Of a stretch of DNA of 64,000 nt, positions 7,466-16,449 are shown one piece after another. How positions within the stretch are numbered: the stretch's first letter is position 1; each line of letters starts with the position of its first letter. The notes under the pieces were generated by a model. The model made no database searches. It saw only the letters and a list, made by a program, of their open reading frames with translations, and was not told the origin of the DNA. This DNA is from Celerinatantimonas sp046054165. Its GTDB lineage: Bacteria > Pseudomonadota > Gammaproteobacteria > Enterobacterales > Celerinatantimonadaceae. The translations under genes were made by a program, and so were the position numbers. The stretch covers positions 3,345-67,344 of the forward strand of contig NZ_JBFNXK010000021.1 of assembly GCF_046054165.1 (NCBI RefSeq). The letters are read 5' to 3'.

Positions 7466-10285
7466 TTAGGCGAAACGCCGCTGTTCGCCGTCACCTGCAA
7501 CGTTCGTGACACAACGGCTACACAAAGTAGGATGCTCATGATGATGGCCCACATCCTCACGATGCTGCCAGCAACGTTCACATTTTTCACCGTTCGCTTT
7601 GCTCACCCATACTTTTAGACCATCCAGTTCGGTAGTTTGCGCAGAGGCATTCGCATCGCCCAATGACTGCACTGCAGTAGCCGAAGTCAATAGAACAAAG
7701 CGCAATTCATCTTCCAACGCATCTAATTGAGTTTTTAATGCATCATCGGCAAACAATGTCACTTTTGCATCAAGTGGGCTGGCAATCTGTTTCTCATTAC
7801 GAGCCTGTTCGAGGACTTTATTCACTTCGTCACGAACCTGTTGGATCACAAACCAATGCTGATCCGCAGCTTCGTCAACGGCATCGATACCAAAGCCTTC
7901 ATACCAGGTTCCGGTAAAGACAAACTCATCCCGTTCGCCGGGCATTTGCTGCCAAATCTCATCGGCAGTAAAGCTCAAAATAGGCGCAATCCAACGCGTC
8001 ATGGCTTCAACGATATGATACAGCGCACTCTGACATGAACGACGAGCCTGACTATCCGCTTTCGCGGTATACTGGCGATCTTTGATGATATCCAGATAGA
8101 AACTACCCAGCTCAATTGAACAGAAATGCATCAATTTCTGATACACCACATGGAATTGATAATTATCATATGCTTCAATAATTTCTTGTTGGGTGGCTAA
8201 TGCACGCTGCACCATCCAACGATCCAAGGCCACCATCTCATCACTGGCGACCATATGTTGTGCCGGCTCAAAACCGTTCAGGTTCGCCAGTAAGAAACGC
8301 GCCGTATTTCGGATCCGTCGATACGCATCCGCCGCCCGTTTGATAATCTCATCCGAGACGGTCATCTCTGCGGTATAGTTGGTCGACGCAATCCACAGCC
8401 GTAGAATATCAGCCCCAAGTTTGTTCCAGATATCTTGTGGAGCAATACCATTGCCGAGCGATTTAGAGAATTTTTTCCCTTCAGCATCCACCGTGAAACC
8501 ATGCGTCAATACTTGTTGATAAGGGGCTTTACCATTAATCGCTGTTGCAATCATCAATGACGACTGGAACCAGCCTCGATGTTGATCTGAACCTTCGAGG
8601 TACATATCCGCACTATTGCCATTAAACTCAGAACGCTGTCCAACCACACTATAATGAGTTGACCCAGAGTCAAACCAGACATCTAGTGTATCTTCCACTT
8701 TCCGATAGCGGCTGGCTTCATCACCTAACAGCTCTTCGGGTTTTAAATCGAACCACGCCTGAATGCCTGCTTTTTCAATACGCTTCGCCACTTCTTCCAT
8801 CAATTCGACACTACGAGGATGCAATTCATTCGTGTCTTTATCAACGAACAGCGCAATTGGAGTTCCCCAAGTTCGCTGACGGGAAATACACCAGTCCGGA
8901 CGATGTTCAACCATCGATTGAATCCGGTTTTTACCCCAATCCGGGATCCAGCGAGTATTCTCTATCTCACCCAGAGCCTGAGCTCGCAGCTTGGCTTGAT
9001 CCATACCGATAAACCACTGCGGTGTCGCACGGAAAATAATCGGTGTTTTATGACGCCAACAATGCGGATAACTATGCAAAATCTTAGTGGCATACAGCAG
9101 AGCACCATGTTCACGCAAAGTATCAATGACCGTTGTGTTGGCTTTAAAGACATGTTGGCCTGCAAATAACGGTGTATCCGGTAAGTAAACCCCATTACCG
9201 CCCACCGGATTATACACTTCGATATCATATTTCAAGCAGACAGCGTAGTCTTCCTGACCATGCGCAGGTGCTGTGTGGACACACCCCGTCCCTGATTCAG
9301 TCGTCACATGCTCACCTAAAATAATAGGCACCTGACGATCATAAAATGGATGTTTCAGCGAAAGAAGTTCTAAATTCTGACCGACACAGGAGCCTAAAAC
9401 TTTAAACTCACTGATACCAATACGCGCCATCATCGGTTCACACAGATCTTCGGCACAAACGATACGTTCAACGCCTTCGGGTCCCTGAATTTCAACTAAT
9501 ACGTAGTTCAAACGAGGATGAAGCGATACCGCCATATTGGCAGGCATGGTCCAAGGGGTCGTCGTCCAGATCACAACTGAGACAGGTTCGGCTGTCGCAC
9601 TTACGCCAAACATAGCACACAATTTTTCAGCATCAACCGGCACAAAGCGCACATCGATAGCAGGGCTTTCGATATTTTCATATTCAACTTCAGCTTCAGC
9701 CAATGCTGAACCACAATCGAGACACCAATGAACCGGCTTCGCGCCTTGCAACAAATGCCCATTTTCAACGATTTTAGCCAGAGCCCGTACGGTACTGGCT
9801 TCTGTTTTATAGTCCATGGTGCGATAGGGATGTTCCCAATCACCAATGACGCCCATCCGGATAAAATCCTGACGCTGACCGTTAATCTGTTTGGTTGCGT
9901 AAGCCCGGCATTTTTCACGAAATTCAGCCGCAGTTACTTTTTGACCTGGTTTGCCGACTTGTTTTTCAACTTGCAGCTCAATCGGCAAGCCATGACAATC
10001 CCACCCCGGAATATAAGGGGAATCAAAATCAGACAAGGTTTTGGATTTAATAATGAAATCTTTGAGGATTTTGTTAACCGCATGGCCTAAATGCAACGTA
10101 CCATTCGCATAAGGAGGCCCATCATGCAGAATGAATGATTTTTTCCCTTGTTTAGCCGCACGAATAGCCTGATATAGGCCTTTCTCTTGCCAACGTTTTA
10201 ACATCGCTGGCTCACGTTGTGCCAGGTTACCGCGCATAGGAAAATCAGTGCTCGGCAGATTTAACGTATCTTTATAATCGCTCAT
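7466..10285 (-). CDS. ileS: Isoleucyl-tRNA synthetase
   Basis: This class I aminoacyl-tRNA synthetase has 939 residues (E. coli 938). The HIGH motif is in GTLHLGHAVN near residues 62-71, the KMSKS loop is KFSKSLGNG, and the C-terminal zinc finger has the pairs CERCW and CSRCV. The CP1 editing domain contains WTTTPWTMPAN and GTGCVHTAPAHGQEDY. Its start overlaps the ribF stop by 4 bases, so translation is coupled within the ribF-ileS-lspA-fkpB-ispH operon. Confidence 0.98.
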   Translation of the reverse strand: MSDYKDTLNLPSTDFPMRGNLAQREPAMLKRWQEKGLYQAIRAAKQGKKSFILHDGPPYANGTLHLGHAVNKILKDFIIKSKTLSDFDSPYIPGWDCHGLPIELQVEKQVGKPGQKVTAAEFREKCRAYATKQINGQRQDFIRMGVIGDWEHPYRTMDYKTEASTVRALAKIVENGHLLQGAKPVHWCLDCGSALAEAEVEYENIESPAIDVRFVPVDAEKLCAMFGVSATAEPVSVVIWTTTPWTMPANMAVSLHPRLNYVLVEIQGPEGVERIVCAEDLCEPMMARIGISEFKVLGSCVGQNLELLSLKHPFYDRQVPIILGEHVTTESGTGCVHTAPAHGQEDYAVCLKYDIEVYNPVGGNGVYLPDTPLFAGQHVFKANTTVIDTLREHGALLYATKILHSYPHCWRHKTPIIFRATPQWFIGMDQAKLRAQALGEIENTRWIPDWGKNRIQSMVEHRPDWCISRQRTWGTPIALFVDKDTNELHPRSVELMEEVAKRIEKAGIQAWFDLKPEELLGDEASRYRKVEDTLDVWFDSGSTHYSVVGQRSEFNGNSADMYLEGSDQHRGWFQSSLMIATAINGKAPYQQVLTHGFTVDAEGKKFSKSLGNGIAPQDIWNKLGADILRLWIASTNYTAEMTVSDEIIKRAADAYRRIRNTARFLLANLNGFEPAQHMVASDEMVALDRWMVQRALATQQEIIEAYDNYQFHVVYQKLMHFCSIELGSFYLDIIKDRQYTAKADSQARRSCQSALYHIVEAMTRWIAPILSFTADEIWQQMPGERDEFVFTGTWYEGFGIDAVDEAADQHWFVIQQVRDEVNKVLEQARNEKQIASPLDAKVTLFADDALKTQLDALEDELRFVLLTSATAVQSLGDANASAQTTELDGLKVWVSKANGEKCERCWQHREDVGHHHEHPTLCSRCVTNVAGDGEQRRFA

Positions 10286-11244
10286 CGATCCACAGTTCCA
10301 GTTGAATTATCTTGGTTCTCAAACCATATTCTCGCTCGCTGCATGTCCGCATGCACTTGGCGTTGCAGTGCATCCAGCGAATCAAACTTAACTTCATCTC
10401 TTAATTTCATTCGTGGTTCAACCACGAGGCGCCTTCCATACAGAGTTTCTTTTCGATCTAATACATGGACTTCAAGTAACAAATCTCGCCCATTGGCCGT
10501 TGGCCGATGTCCAATATTCGCAACCGCCGGCCAGTTCACCGGTTGCCCATCAACCGAAGTGACAGACATGGCATACACGCCTTTTAAAGAACTATGCCCA
10601 CCGGGCATATGCAAATTAGCCGTTGGGAATCCTAACTGTCGGCCCAGTTTTTGGCCATGCACGACATGGCCTTGGATCTGATAGCGGCGTCCCAACCAGC
10701 GGGCAACCTCTTCAAACTGATTATTGGCCAAACCACGGCGAATCAACGTGCTGCTCACCCGCTCGCCTTGAAGACAATACGAATGCGTATTTTGCACACC
10801 AAAGCCATAATCCTGCCCCGCTTGTTGCAATAACTCAAAATTGCCTCGACGCTGGGCACCAAAACGAAAATCGTCACCGATAACCAGATGCCGAACCTGC
10901 AGTTTATCCACCAGCAGTGCTTTAACAAATTCGGTGGCGCTCATCTGAGCAAACTGCGGACCAAAGCGCATTACCAATAGTTCATCGATCCCTAATGCGG
11001 CCAGTTGCTGATATTTATCGCGGAATGAACTAATCCGAGCGGGTGCTTTAACTCCAGCAAAAAATTCCATGGGTTGTGGCTCAAAGAGCATCACAGTCGA
11101 CACTAAATTTAATCGCTGCGACTGCGCCAACAACTGTTCAATCACCTGCTGATGCCCAAGATGAACACCATCAAAGTTGCCGATTGTTAATACTCGCTCC
11201 CCACTTAATGGTGGAATATTATGTGTGCCACGGATGAGTTTCAT
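10282..11244 (-). CDS. ribF: Bifunctional riboflavin kinase/FAD synthetase
   Basis: This 320-residue enzyme makes FMN from riboflavin and then FAD. The N-terminal nucleotidyltransferase half has TIGNFDGVHLGHQQVI and later SSTLIRRGL; the C-terminal riboflavin kinase half has GRQLGFPTANL and GVYAMSV. It opens the operon with ileS, overlapping by 4 bases, and lies 47 bases downstream of murJ on the same strand. Confidence 0.96.
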   Translation of the reverse strand: MKLIRGTHNIPPLSGERVLTIGNFDGVHLGHQQVIEQLLAQSQRLNLVSTVMLFEPQPMEFFAGVKAPARISSFRDKYQQLAALGIDELLVMRFGPQFAQMSATEFVKALLVDKLQVRHLVIGDDFRFGAQRRGNFELLQQAGQDYGFGVQNTHSYCLQGERVSSTLIRRGLANNQFEEVARWLGRRYQIQGHVVHGQKLGRQLGFPTANLHMPGGHSSLKGVYAMSVTSVDGQPVNWPAVANIGHRPTANGRDLLLEVHVLDRKETLYGRRLVVEPRMKLRDEVKFDSLDALQRQVHADMQRARIWFENQDNSTGTVDR

Positions 11245-11291
11245 TACACCTAAATCAATGATCCATGCTAAATCGCTGGATTATAGCCTGT

Positions 11292-12869
11292 TTAGTCATC
11301 AGATACAGCCCCACTACTGCTTTTCAAGTGGGAAAGACGTCCCCCCAAGGCTACCAGAGAAACGAGGTAAACAACAATGGCTAAACCAATCGCTTCGATG
11401 AGCATCATTGCGCTATGGTGCCAACTACTCACCATCCATGTCGACCAATGCGGGAAGACCTCATACATAGCTACCGCCATAATCGCTGTACTGACCACCA
11501 CTCGCAGCATAAACAGTAACGTAAAGCGGCTCAGTCGATACACATTGCTCTTCGCTAATCCCCAGTACAACAATGAAGCATTGATCACCGCCGAAAAAGC
11601 CGTGGCCGCCGCTAATCCAACATAACCAAAAGGCAACACCAAAATCAAATTAAACAACATATTGGAAAGCATCGCGATAATGCCATAACGCACCGGAGTA
11701 CGCGTGTCCTGACGGGCATAATATCCAGGAGCCAATACCTTAATCAGCATAAAAAATAATAAGCCACTCATATACGCAATCAGGCTGGCTGCCGCATGCG
11801 ACACATCACTTTGATCAAACTCACCACGCATAAACAATACGCGCAGCATCGGACCCGCCAACACCATCATCCCGACCATGGCCGGAAGACCTAGCAGCCA
11901 AATCATCCGCACGGCCCAATCCATCGTCTGTCGAAACGCTTTTGGATCCTGATCGACATGACGCTGCGATAAACTGGGCAAAATCACGGTCGCAATCGCA
12001 ATCCCAAATAATCCGAGAGGAAACTCAAGCAAGCGGTCTGAATAATATAGCCAGCTGATCGAGCCACTGACTAAAAAGCTCGCCATGAACGTATCGAACA
12101 ATAAATTCAGCTGACTAACAGAAACCCCGAACAACGCTGGGATCATCAGTTTGCGGATCTGGGTTACTCCCGCATGATGCCAGCCCCAACGAGGCCTACG
12201 CAACATTCCCAAACGCCACAAAAAAGGCAGCTGAAAACTAAACTGTAACAATCCCCCAAAGAAAACCCCCCAAGCCAGTGCCATAGCAGGCTGCGCCATG
12301 TGTGGGGATAAAAAGATCGCCGCTGCAATAATCGCCACATTCAAAAATACCGGTGTGAATGCAGCCACGGCAAAGCGATTGAAACTATTAAGTATCGCTC
12401 CGGACATCCCGGTAAAAGTAATAAACCATAAATACGGAAACGTGATTTTTAACAGTACCGAAGCCAACTCAAATTTATCCGCGCCCGGTTTGTCATGTAG
12501 CCAGTCTAAAAACCAACCGGTTCCAAAAATCATCGCCACCACGGGCGATGCTAAAATGCCAACCAGCGTCACCAGCGTCACAATCAATCCCAGCGTACCG
12601 CTGACCCGAGCCACTAATGCCCTTAACTCACTGTCATCTTCTTGCTGTTTGTATTGAGTAAAAACCGGAATAAAAGCCTGAGCGAAAGCACCTTCAGCAA
12701 ATAATCGACGTAAAAAATTAGGGATGCGATTGGCAAAGAAGAAAACATCCGCTCCCGTTCCGGCCCCGAGCAAATTTGCAACCACCACATCCCGAACTAA
12801 TCCGAGCACACGCGAGATGAGGGTCATGGAACTGACAATCGCCCCTGATTTCAGTAATTTTTTACTCAA
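11292..12869 (-). CDS. murJ: Lipid II flippase MurJ (MviN)
   Basis: A polytopic MOP-superfamily protein that moves lipid II across the inner membrane for peptidoglycan synthesis. Motifs include LISRVLGLVRD, RRLFAEGAFAQAF, FGVSVSQLN, YYSDRLLEFPLG and KVLAPGYYARQDTRTPV. I placed the start at a TTG at 12869 (525 residues, N terminus MSKKLLKSG): it matches the N terminus I recall for vibrio MurJ and has GAGG 11 bases upstream. A longer frame opens at another TTG at 12893. It is divergent from rpsT. Confidence 0.95.
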   Translation of the reverse strand: MSKKLLKSGAIVSSMTLISRVLGLVRDVVVANLLGAGTGADVFFFANRIPNFLRRLFAEGAFAQAFIPVFTQYKQQEDDSELRALVARVSGTLGLIVTLVTLVGILASPVVAMIFGTGWFLDWLHDKPGADKFELASVLLKITFPYLWFITFTGMSGAILNSFNRFAVAAFTPVFLNVAIIAAAIFLSPHMAQPAMALAWGVFFGGLLQFSFQLPFLWRLGMLRRPRWGWHHAGVTQIRKLMIPALFGVSVSQLNLLFDTFMASFLVSGSISWLYYSDRLLEFPLGLFGIAIATVILPSLSQRHVDQDPKAFRQTMDWAVRMIWLLGLPAMVGMMVLAGPMLRVLFMRGEFDQSDVSHAAASLIAYMSGLLFFMLIKVLAPGYYARQDTRTPVRYGIIAMLSNMLFNLILVLPFGYVGLAAATAFSAVINASLLYWGLAKSNVYRLSRFTLLFMLRVVVSTAIMAVAMYEVFPHWSTWMVSSWHHSAMMLIEAIGLAIVVYLVSLVALGGRLSHLKSSSGAVSDD

Positions 12870-12986
12870 AGTTGTAATAACCTCACGAAACAATCATGAC
12901 TTAACAGATAGAAGCTGTTAGAATGCGCCCAAGTTTAACCTTGCGTGATGAGAAATAACAGATCCACGCGATTGGTTAAATTTTGT

Positions 12987-13015
12987 TTGACATCACATGG
13001 GAAAAAAGGCATATT
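12987..13015 (+). promoter_or_regulatory. Putative promoter of rpsT
   Basis: A perfect -35 hexamer TTGACA at 12987-12992 is followed after 17 bases by CATATT at 13010-13015 (four of six -10 matches), 42 bases before the rpsT start codon. Confidence 0.5.
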
Positions 13016-13057
13016 CCACGGCCTTTAAAGAAAGAGATTCGAGTTCGGGAGTAAACC

Positions 13058-13318
13058 TTGGCTAATATCAAGTCAGCTAAAAAACGTGCTATCCAAGCTG
13101 AAAAAAGCCGTAAGCACAATGCTAGCCGCCGCTCCATGATGCGTACTTACCTGAAAAAGGTAATTGCAGCTATTGCAGCAGGCGACAAAGAAGCAGCGCA
13201 GGGCGCTTTGAAAGCAGCTCAGCCTATTCTGGATCGTGCTGCCACTAAAGGCCTGATCCACAAAAATAAAGCAGCTCGTCATATGAGTCGCTTGAATGCT
13301 CAAATTAAAGCGCTGTAA
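13058..13318 (+). CDS. rpsT: 30S ribosomal protein S20
   Basis: This 86-residue basic protein begins ANIKSAKKRAIQAEKSRKHN, a full-length S20 that binds 16S rRNA early in 30S assembly. The start codon is TTG at 13058, with no in-frame ATG near. E. coli rpsT also uses UUG, and there the weak start is tied to autogenous control, so regulation is probably conserved. The TTG is preceded by GGGAGTAAACC. A strong terminator follows directly. Divergent from murJ and convergent with hlyU. Confidence 0.97.
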   Translation: MANIKSAKKRAIQAEKSRKHNASRRSMMRTYLKKVIAAIAAGDKEAAQGALKAAQPILDRAATKGLIHKNKAARHMSRLNAQIKAL

Positions 13319-13335
13319 TTTTTTCAGCCTTTAAT

Positions 13336-13365
13336 AAAAAAGCCGGCAACTCGCCGGTTTTTTTA
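13336..13365 (+). terminator. Rho-independent terminator of rpsT
   Basis: CCGGC and GCCGG pair around an AACTC loop, with an A tract before and seven T residues after. It may also stop transcripts of hlyU coming from the other side. Confidence 0.88.
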
Positions 13366-13400
13366 TATCTGAAATCCTGAATAGTTCACATCTACTTGAA

Positions 13401-13694
13401 TTATTTCGCACAGAACATCTGGTGCAGTAACTGCAACACCGATTTAGCTTCCTCACTATATAAACGATAGTAGATCGTTTGTGCGTCCTTACGCGTTGAA
13501 ACCAAATTCTCCCGCCGCAGCCAAGCCAAATGTTGCGACAACGCAGACTGACTCAAAGGCACACTCTGATTGAGCTGCCCTACCGATAATTCTCCTTCGA
13601 CTAAATGACACAGAATCATAAGCCGATGTTTATTCGCCAACGATTTTAAAAGGCTCAGAGCTTGATCCACATTTCCTAATTGTAAACTATCCAT
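13401..13694 (-). CDS. hlyU: ArsR-family regulator HlyU (SqrR/BigR type)
   Basis: This 97-residue winged-helix repressor has LSQSALSQHLAWLRRE as recognition region, very close to what I recall of Vibrio HlyU. Two cysteines, Cys29 (ILCHL) and Cys95 (MFCAK), sit at the positions that form a di- or polysulfide bridge in HlyU/SqrR/BigR persulfide sensors. No ArsR-type metal-binding Cys cluster is seen. In Vibrio, HlyU counteracts H-NS at toxin promoters. Here it is the last gene of nhaA-orf-nhaR-hlyU, 5 bases after nhaR. Which genes it controls cannot be read from this window; the sensing role is inferred from the cysteines. Confidence 0.85.
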   Translation of the reverse strand: MDSLQLGNVDQALSLLKSLANKHRLMILCHLVEGELSVGQLNQSVPLSQSALSQHLAWLRRENLVSTRKDAQTIYYRLYSEEAKSVLQLLHQMFCAK

Positions 13695-13699
13695 AATCG

Positions 13700-14608
13700 C
13701 TACCGGGTTATTCCTGAAAACAGTTCACTAAAATCACTCTGACACAACCGCTGTACAGCTGGATGTTGGATCATTCGCTTAGCGAAAATCACGTAATACT
13801 CCTCTTTGATATCATCGGTCATTCCCAATAGACGGATCCGCTGATCCATCATAATCTCTTCCATATAAATAGCAGGGGCCACAAAAATCCCCTTAGACGC
13901 CGACCCAAATGCAGTCATCAATGCCGCATCGTCAAATTCGCCCATGATAGAAACGGCTAGTCCCAACTCTTCAAACCATCCCAAAAGTTTGCGCCCTAAT
14001 GCGCTGCGTCGCGATGGGATCAACAGTGGATATTGTTCCAAACATGCCGGGAAGACCAGCTTATCGGTTTTATCAAAATGTATCGAGGAGAAAAAAGCAA
14101 TCCCGCATTCTCCCAACCATTTACTAAATAAAGCATCATGCTTATCACTGTCGAGCGCACAATCAGATAAAATCATATCCAACTTGTGTTCACTTAACTG
14201 TTCCAGCAACATCTCATGGGTCGATTCAATACAGCGCAGTTGCATACGCTCATCATCCGGCATGACCGACATCAAGACCTTCGATGCTAAACCTTTAGAT
14301 AAAGCATCGGCGACACCGACTTCAAATAATAAGCTTTCCTGCCCGGTATAGTTCACAATATCCAGCATTTCATAGCTTAAAGAAAACATCTTATCCGCAT
14401 ATTTAAACACCAGTTGACCTAACTCGGTCGGTGTAATTTTGGGCCCCTTACGCACAAACAGAGCCCCTTTTAAGCGTTCTTCTAACAGCTTAATCTGCCC
14501 CGTCACCGTTTGTGGCGTTAAAAACAATGCCTGAGCAGCAGCCGTCACGGACCCCCGTTTACAGGTCATCCAGAAGTAATACAAATGGTTGTAATTTAAA
14601 TGTGCCAT
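13700..14608 (-). CDS. nhaR: LysR-type activator NhaR
   Basis: This 302-residue LysR-family protein (E. coli NhaR 301) begins with the near-identical NYNHLYYFWMT and the helix-turn-helix SVTAAAQALFLTPQTVTGQI. The effector domain keeps GVADALSKGLAS, CIESTHEMLLEQLSEHKLDM and GEFDDAALMTAFG. In E. coli it senses Na+ and activates nhaA. It lies 7 bases downstream of a small secreted-protein gene and two genes after nhaA, so it should be cotranscribed with the antiporter and may autoregulate. Confidence 0.95.
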   Translation of the reverse strand: MAHLNYNHLYYFWMTCKRGSVTAAAQALFLTPQTVTGQIKLLEERLKGALFVRKGPKITPTELGQLVFKYADKMFSLSYEMLDIVNYTGQESLLFEVGVADALSKGLASKVLMSVMPDDERMQLRCIESTHEMLLEQLSEHKLDMILSDCALDSDKHDALFSKWLGECGIAFFSSIHFDKTDKLVFPACLEQYPLLIPSRRSALGRKLLGWFEELGLAVSIMGEFDDAALMTAFGSASKGIFVAPAIYMEEIMMDQRIRLLGMTDDIKEEYYVIFAKRMIQHPAVQRLCQSDFSELFSGITR

Positions 14609-14615
14609 TTATCCC

Positions 14616-14969
14616 CTACCGACATTCATTAAGATCGGCTAATTGGTCTCTGAGCCACTTTTTTTGCTCAGGTAACAATTGCTGCTGATCCGCCCAATTA
14701 TTCCAATGGCGATACGTTTCCTGAGTACAATACTGCCCCCGAGCCCATAAATAACGCTGTCCACCCCGAGAGTTTAAAGCCCGACTGGCAAAGGCATCTT
14801 GCATGTCCGACTGTTGTTTCAACTCTTTCAGACTATCCACAACCCCTTGTAAATAAGCTTGGCACAGTGCCGGTTGTTTCTGACAATCATATGGACTATG
14901 GGGATTGGCAACGGCTGATGCACTCACTCCCATAATGGCTAAAATGACACCTAATTTAGACGCTATCAT
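14616..14969 (-). CDS. Small secreted Cys-rich protein of the nhaA-nhaR operon, unknown function
   Basis: I do not recognise this gene with confidence. From ATG 14969 (GGAG about 9 bases upstream) it encodes 117 residues. A clean signal peptide, MIASKLGVILAIMGVSASAVA, is followed by a short helical mature domain with four cysteines (YDC, ALCQ, QYCT, NECR), suggesting two disulfides in the periplasm. The stretch LCQAYLQGVVDSL faintly resembles Rap1a/Tai immunity-type domains, but that is weak. An upstream in-frame ATG at 14996 would spoil the signal peptide. It sits 30 bases after nhaA and 7 before nhaR, so a role linked to salt or pH stress is possible but unproven. Confidence 0.75.
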   Translation of the reverse strand: MIASKLGVILAIMGVSASAVANPHSPYDCQKQPALCQAYLQGVVDSLKELKQQSDMQDAFASRALNSRGGQRYLWARGQYCTQETYRHWNNWADQQQLLPEQKKWLRDQLADLNECR

Positions 14970-14999
14970 ACCGGTTTCTCCATTAAAATCATCCAAGGA

Positions 15000-16184
15000 C
15001 TATTTCTGATCATGGGTCACACCCCATGCAGGAGCTGTTGTCATTCGCAATAAAAGATAACCACAACACGCTGCTAAAAAAGATCCCATTAGAATCGCCA
15101 GACGGGCCTGATCAACGAAAACACGCAGTTCCGGAAATGCCAGTGATGTGATAAAAATCGACATAGTGAAGCCAATACCCGCCAATACGGCTGTGGCAAA
15201 AATCTGATTCCAGCGGATCCCTTTAGGTAACGTCGCTAACTTTAACTTCACAGCTAAGACACACGCGACAAAAATTCCCACCGGTTTACCAATAAATAAT
15301 CCCAACATCACACCAAGTGACAAAGAAACATGAAAGACCGACTCAGCTCCTAAAATTCCAATCCCAGCATTGGCAAATGCAAACAACGGCAAAATGATAT
15401 AACCCGACACAGAATGCAGTGCATGCTCCAATCGCTGCAACGGCGAATGCTCATGGCCTTTCACTCGCAAGGGGATCATAAATCCAAGTAAAACCCCGGC
15501 GATGGTCGCATGAACTCCGGATTTTAAAACCGCAACCCACAGCACGACGCCCAGTAACATATAAGGTGTCAGCGAACTACAGCCCCGACGATTTAAAATA
15601 AACAATCCAATTAACGCAGCCCCCGCCCAAGCTAATGCCGTTAAAGACATCCCATGCGAGTAAAACAACGCGATAATGAGAACCACCCCTAAATCATCTG
15701 CGATCGCTAAAGCTAATAAAAAGATCTTTAAACTCGCCGGAACTCGTTTACCTAACAGAGCCATCACCCCGAGTGCAAATGCAATATCCGTCGCGGCCGG
15801 GATCGCCCAGCCCGACTGCAAAACAGGATCCTGATGATTAAAAAACAGATAGATGACTGCGGGGACAACCATCCCTCCCAAGGCAGCAAATACCGGTAAA
15901 CTCGCCTGTTCCCGACTCGATAATGCGCCTTCTAAAATTTCACGTTTGACTTCAAGGCCAATCACCAGAAAAAAGATAGCCATTAACCCATCATTCACCC
16001 ATAACAATAATGGCTTTTCAATATTGAGTCCGGCAATTCGAACTTGTACGACCGTATCGAATAAATGCTCATATAAATTCTGTAACGGAGAGTTTGCCAT
16101 CACTAACGCCACCAGCGCAGCAATAATCAGTAAAATGCCACTAGCGGCTTCCATACGTAAAAAACGATCGATAAATTCACGCAT
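15000..16184 (-). CDS. nhaA: Na+/H+ antiporter NhaA
   Basis: This 394-residue polytopic inner-membrane protein exchanges one Na+ for two H+ in pH and salt homeostasis. Asp133 (ATDIAFALG) and the ion-binding pair Asp163-Asp164 (AIADDLGVV) are at E. coli numbering. The N terminus RFLRMEAASGILLIIAA and the motif FFLVIGLEVKREILEG are typical. It is the first gene of the operon nhaA-orf-nhaR-hlyU. The 265-base upstream gap up to the LysR gene must carry its promoter; I could not define an NhaR site there. Confidence 0.97.
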   Translation of the reverse strand: MREFIDRFLRMEAASGILLIIAALVALVMANSPLQNLYEHLFDTVVQVRIAGLNIEKPLLLWVNDGLMAIFFLVIGLEVKREILEGALSSREQASLPVFAALGGMVVPAVIYLFFNHQDPVLQSGWAIPAATDIAFALGVMALLGKRVPASLKIFLLALAIADDLGVVLIIALFYSHGMSLTALAWAGAALIGLFILNRRGCSSLTPYMLLGVVLWVAVLKSGVHATIAGVLLGFMIPLRVKGHEHSPLQRLEHALHSVSGYIILPLFAFANAGIGILGAESVFHVSLSLGVMLGLFIGKPVGIFVACVLAVKLKLATLPKGIRWNQIFATAVLAGIGFTMSIFITSLAFPELRVFVDQARLAILMGSFLAACCGYLLLRMTTAPAWGVTHDQK

Positions 16185-16449
16185 TCTCTGTTCCCGTTTA
16201 TGAGTGATAACATCCTAGTTTAGCGATTGTTACCGATAATAAAATTCGATTCTTATTTAGGTTACTTTCGGTTTTTACGAACATTATAACTATTTGAATC
16301 GCAGCTTTAACACGCTGCTATCGATCCGCCCCAAGGCTCGCTCAGATAGCTATAGCCATCATCAACTCAAATTAAAATGGCTAACGCTATAAATTATAGA
16401 CGGTTCCATCTCGATCATGAGGCCCAACTCATCCAGACGGATACCCTAT

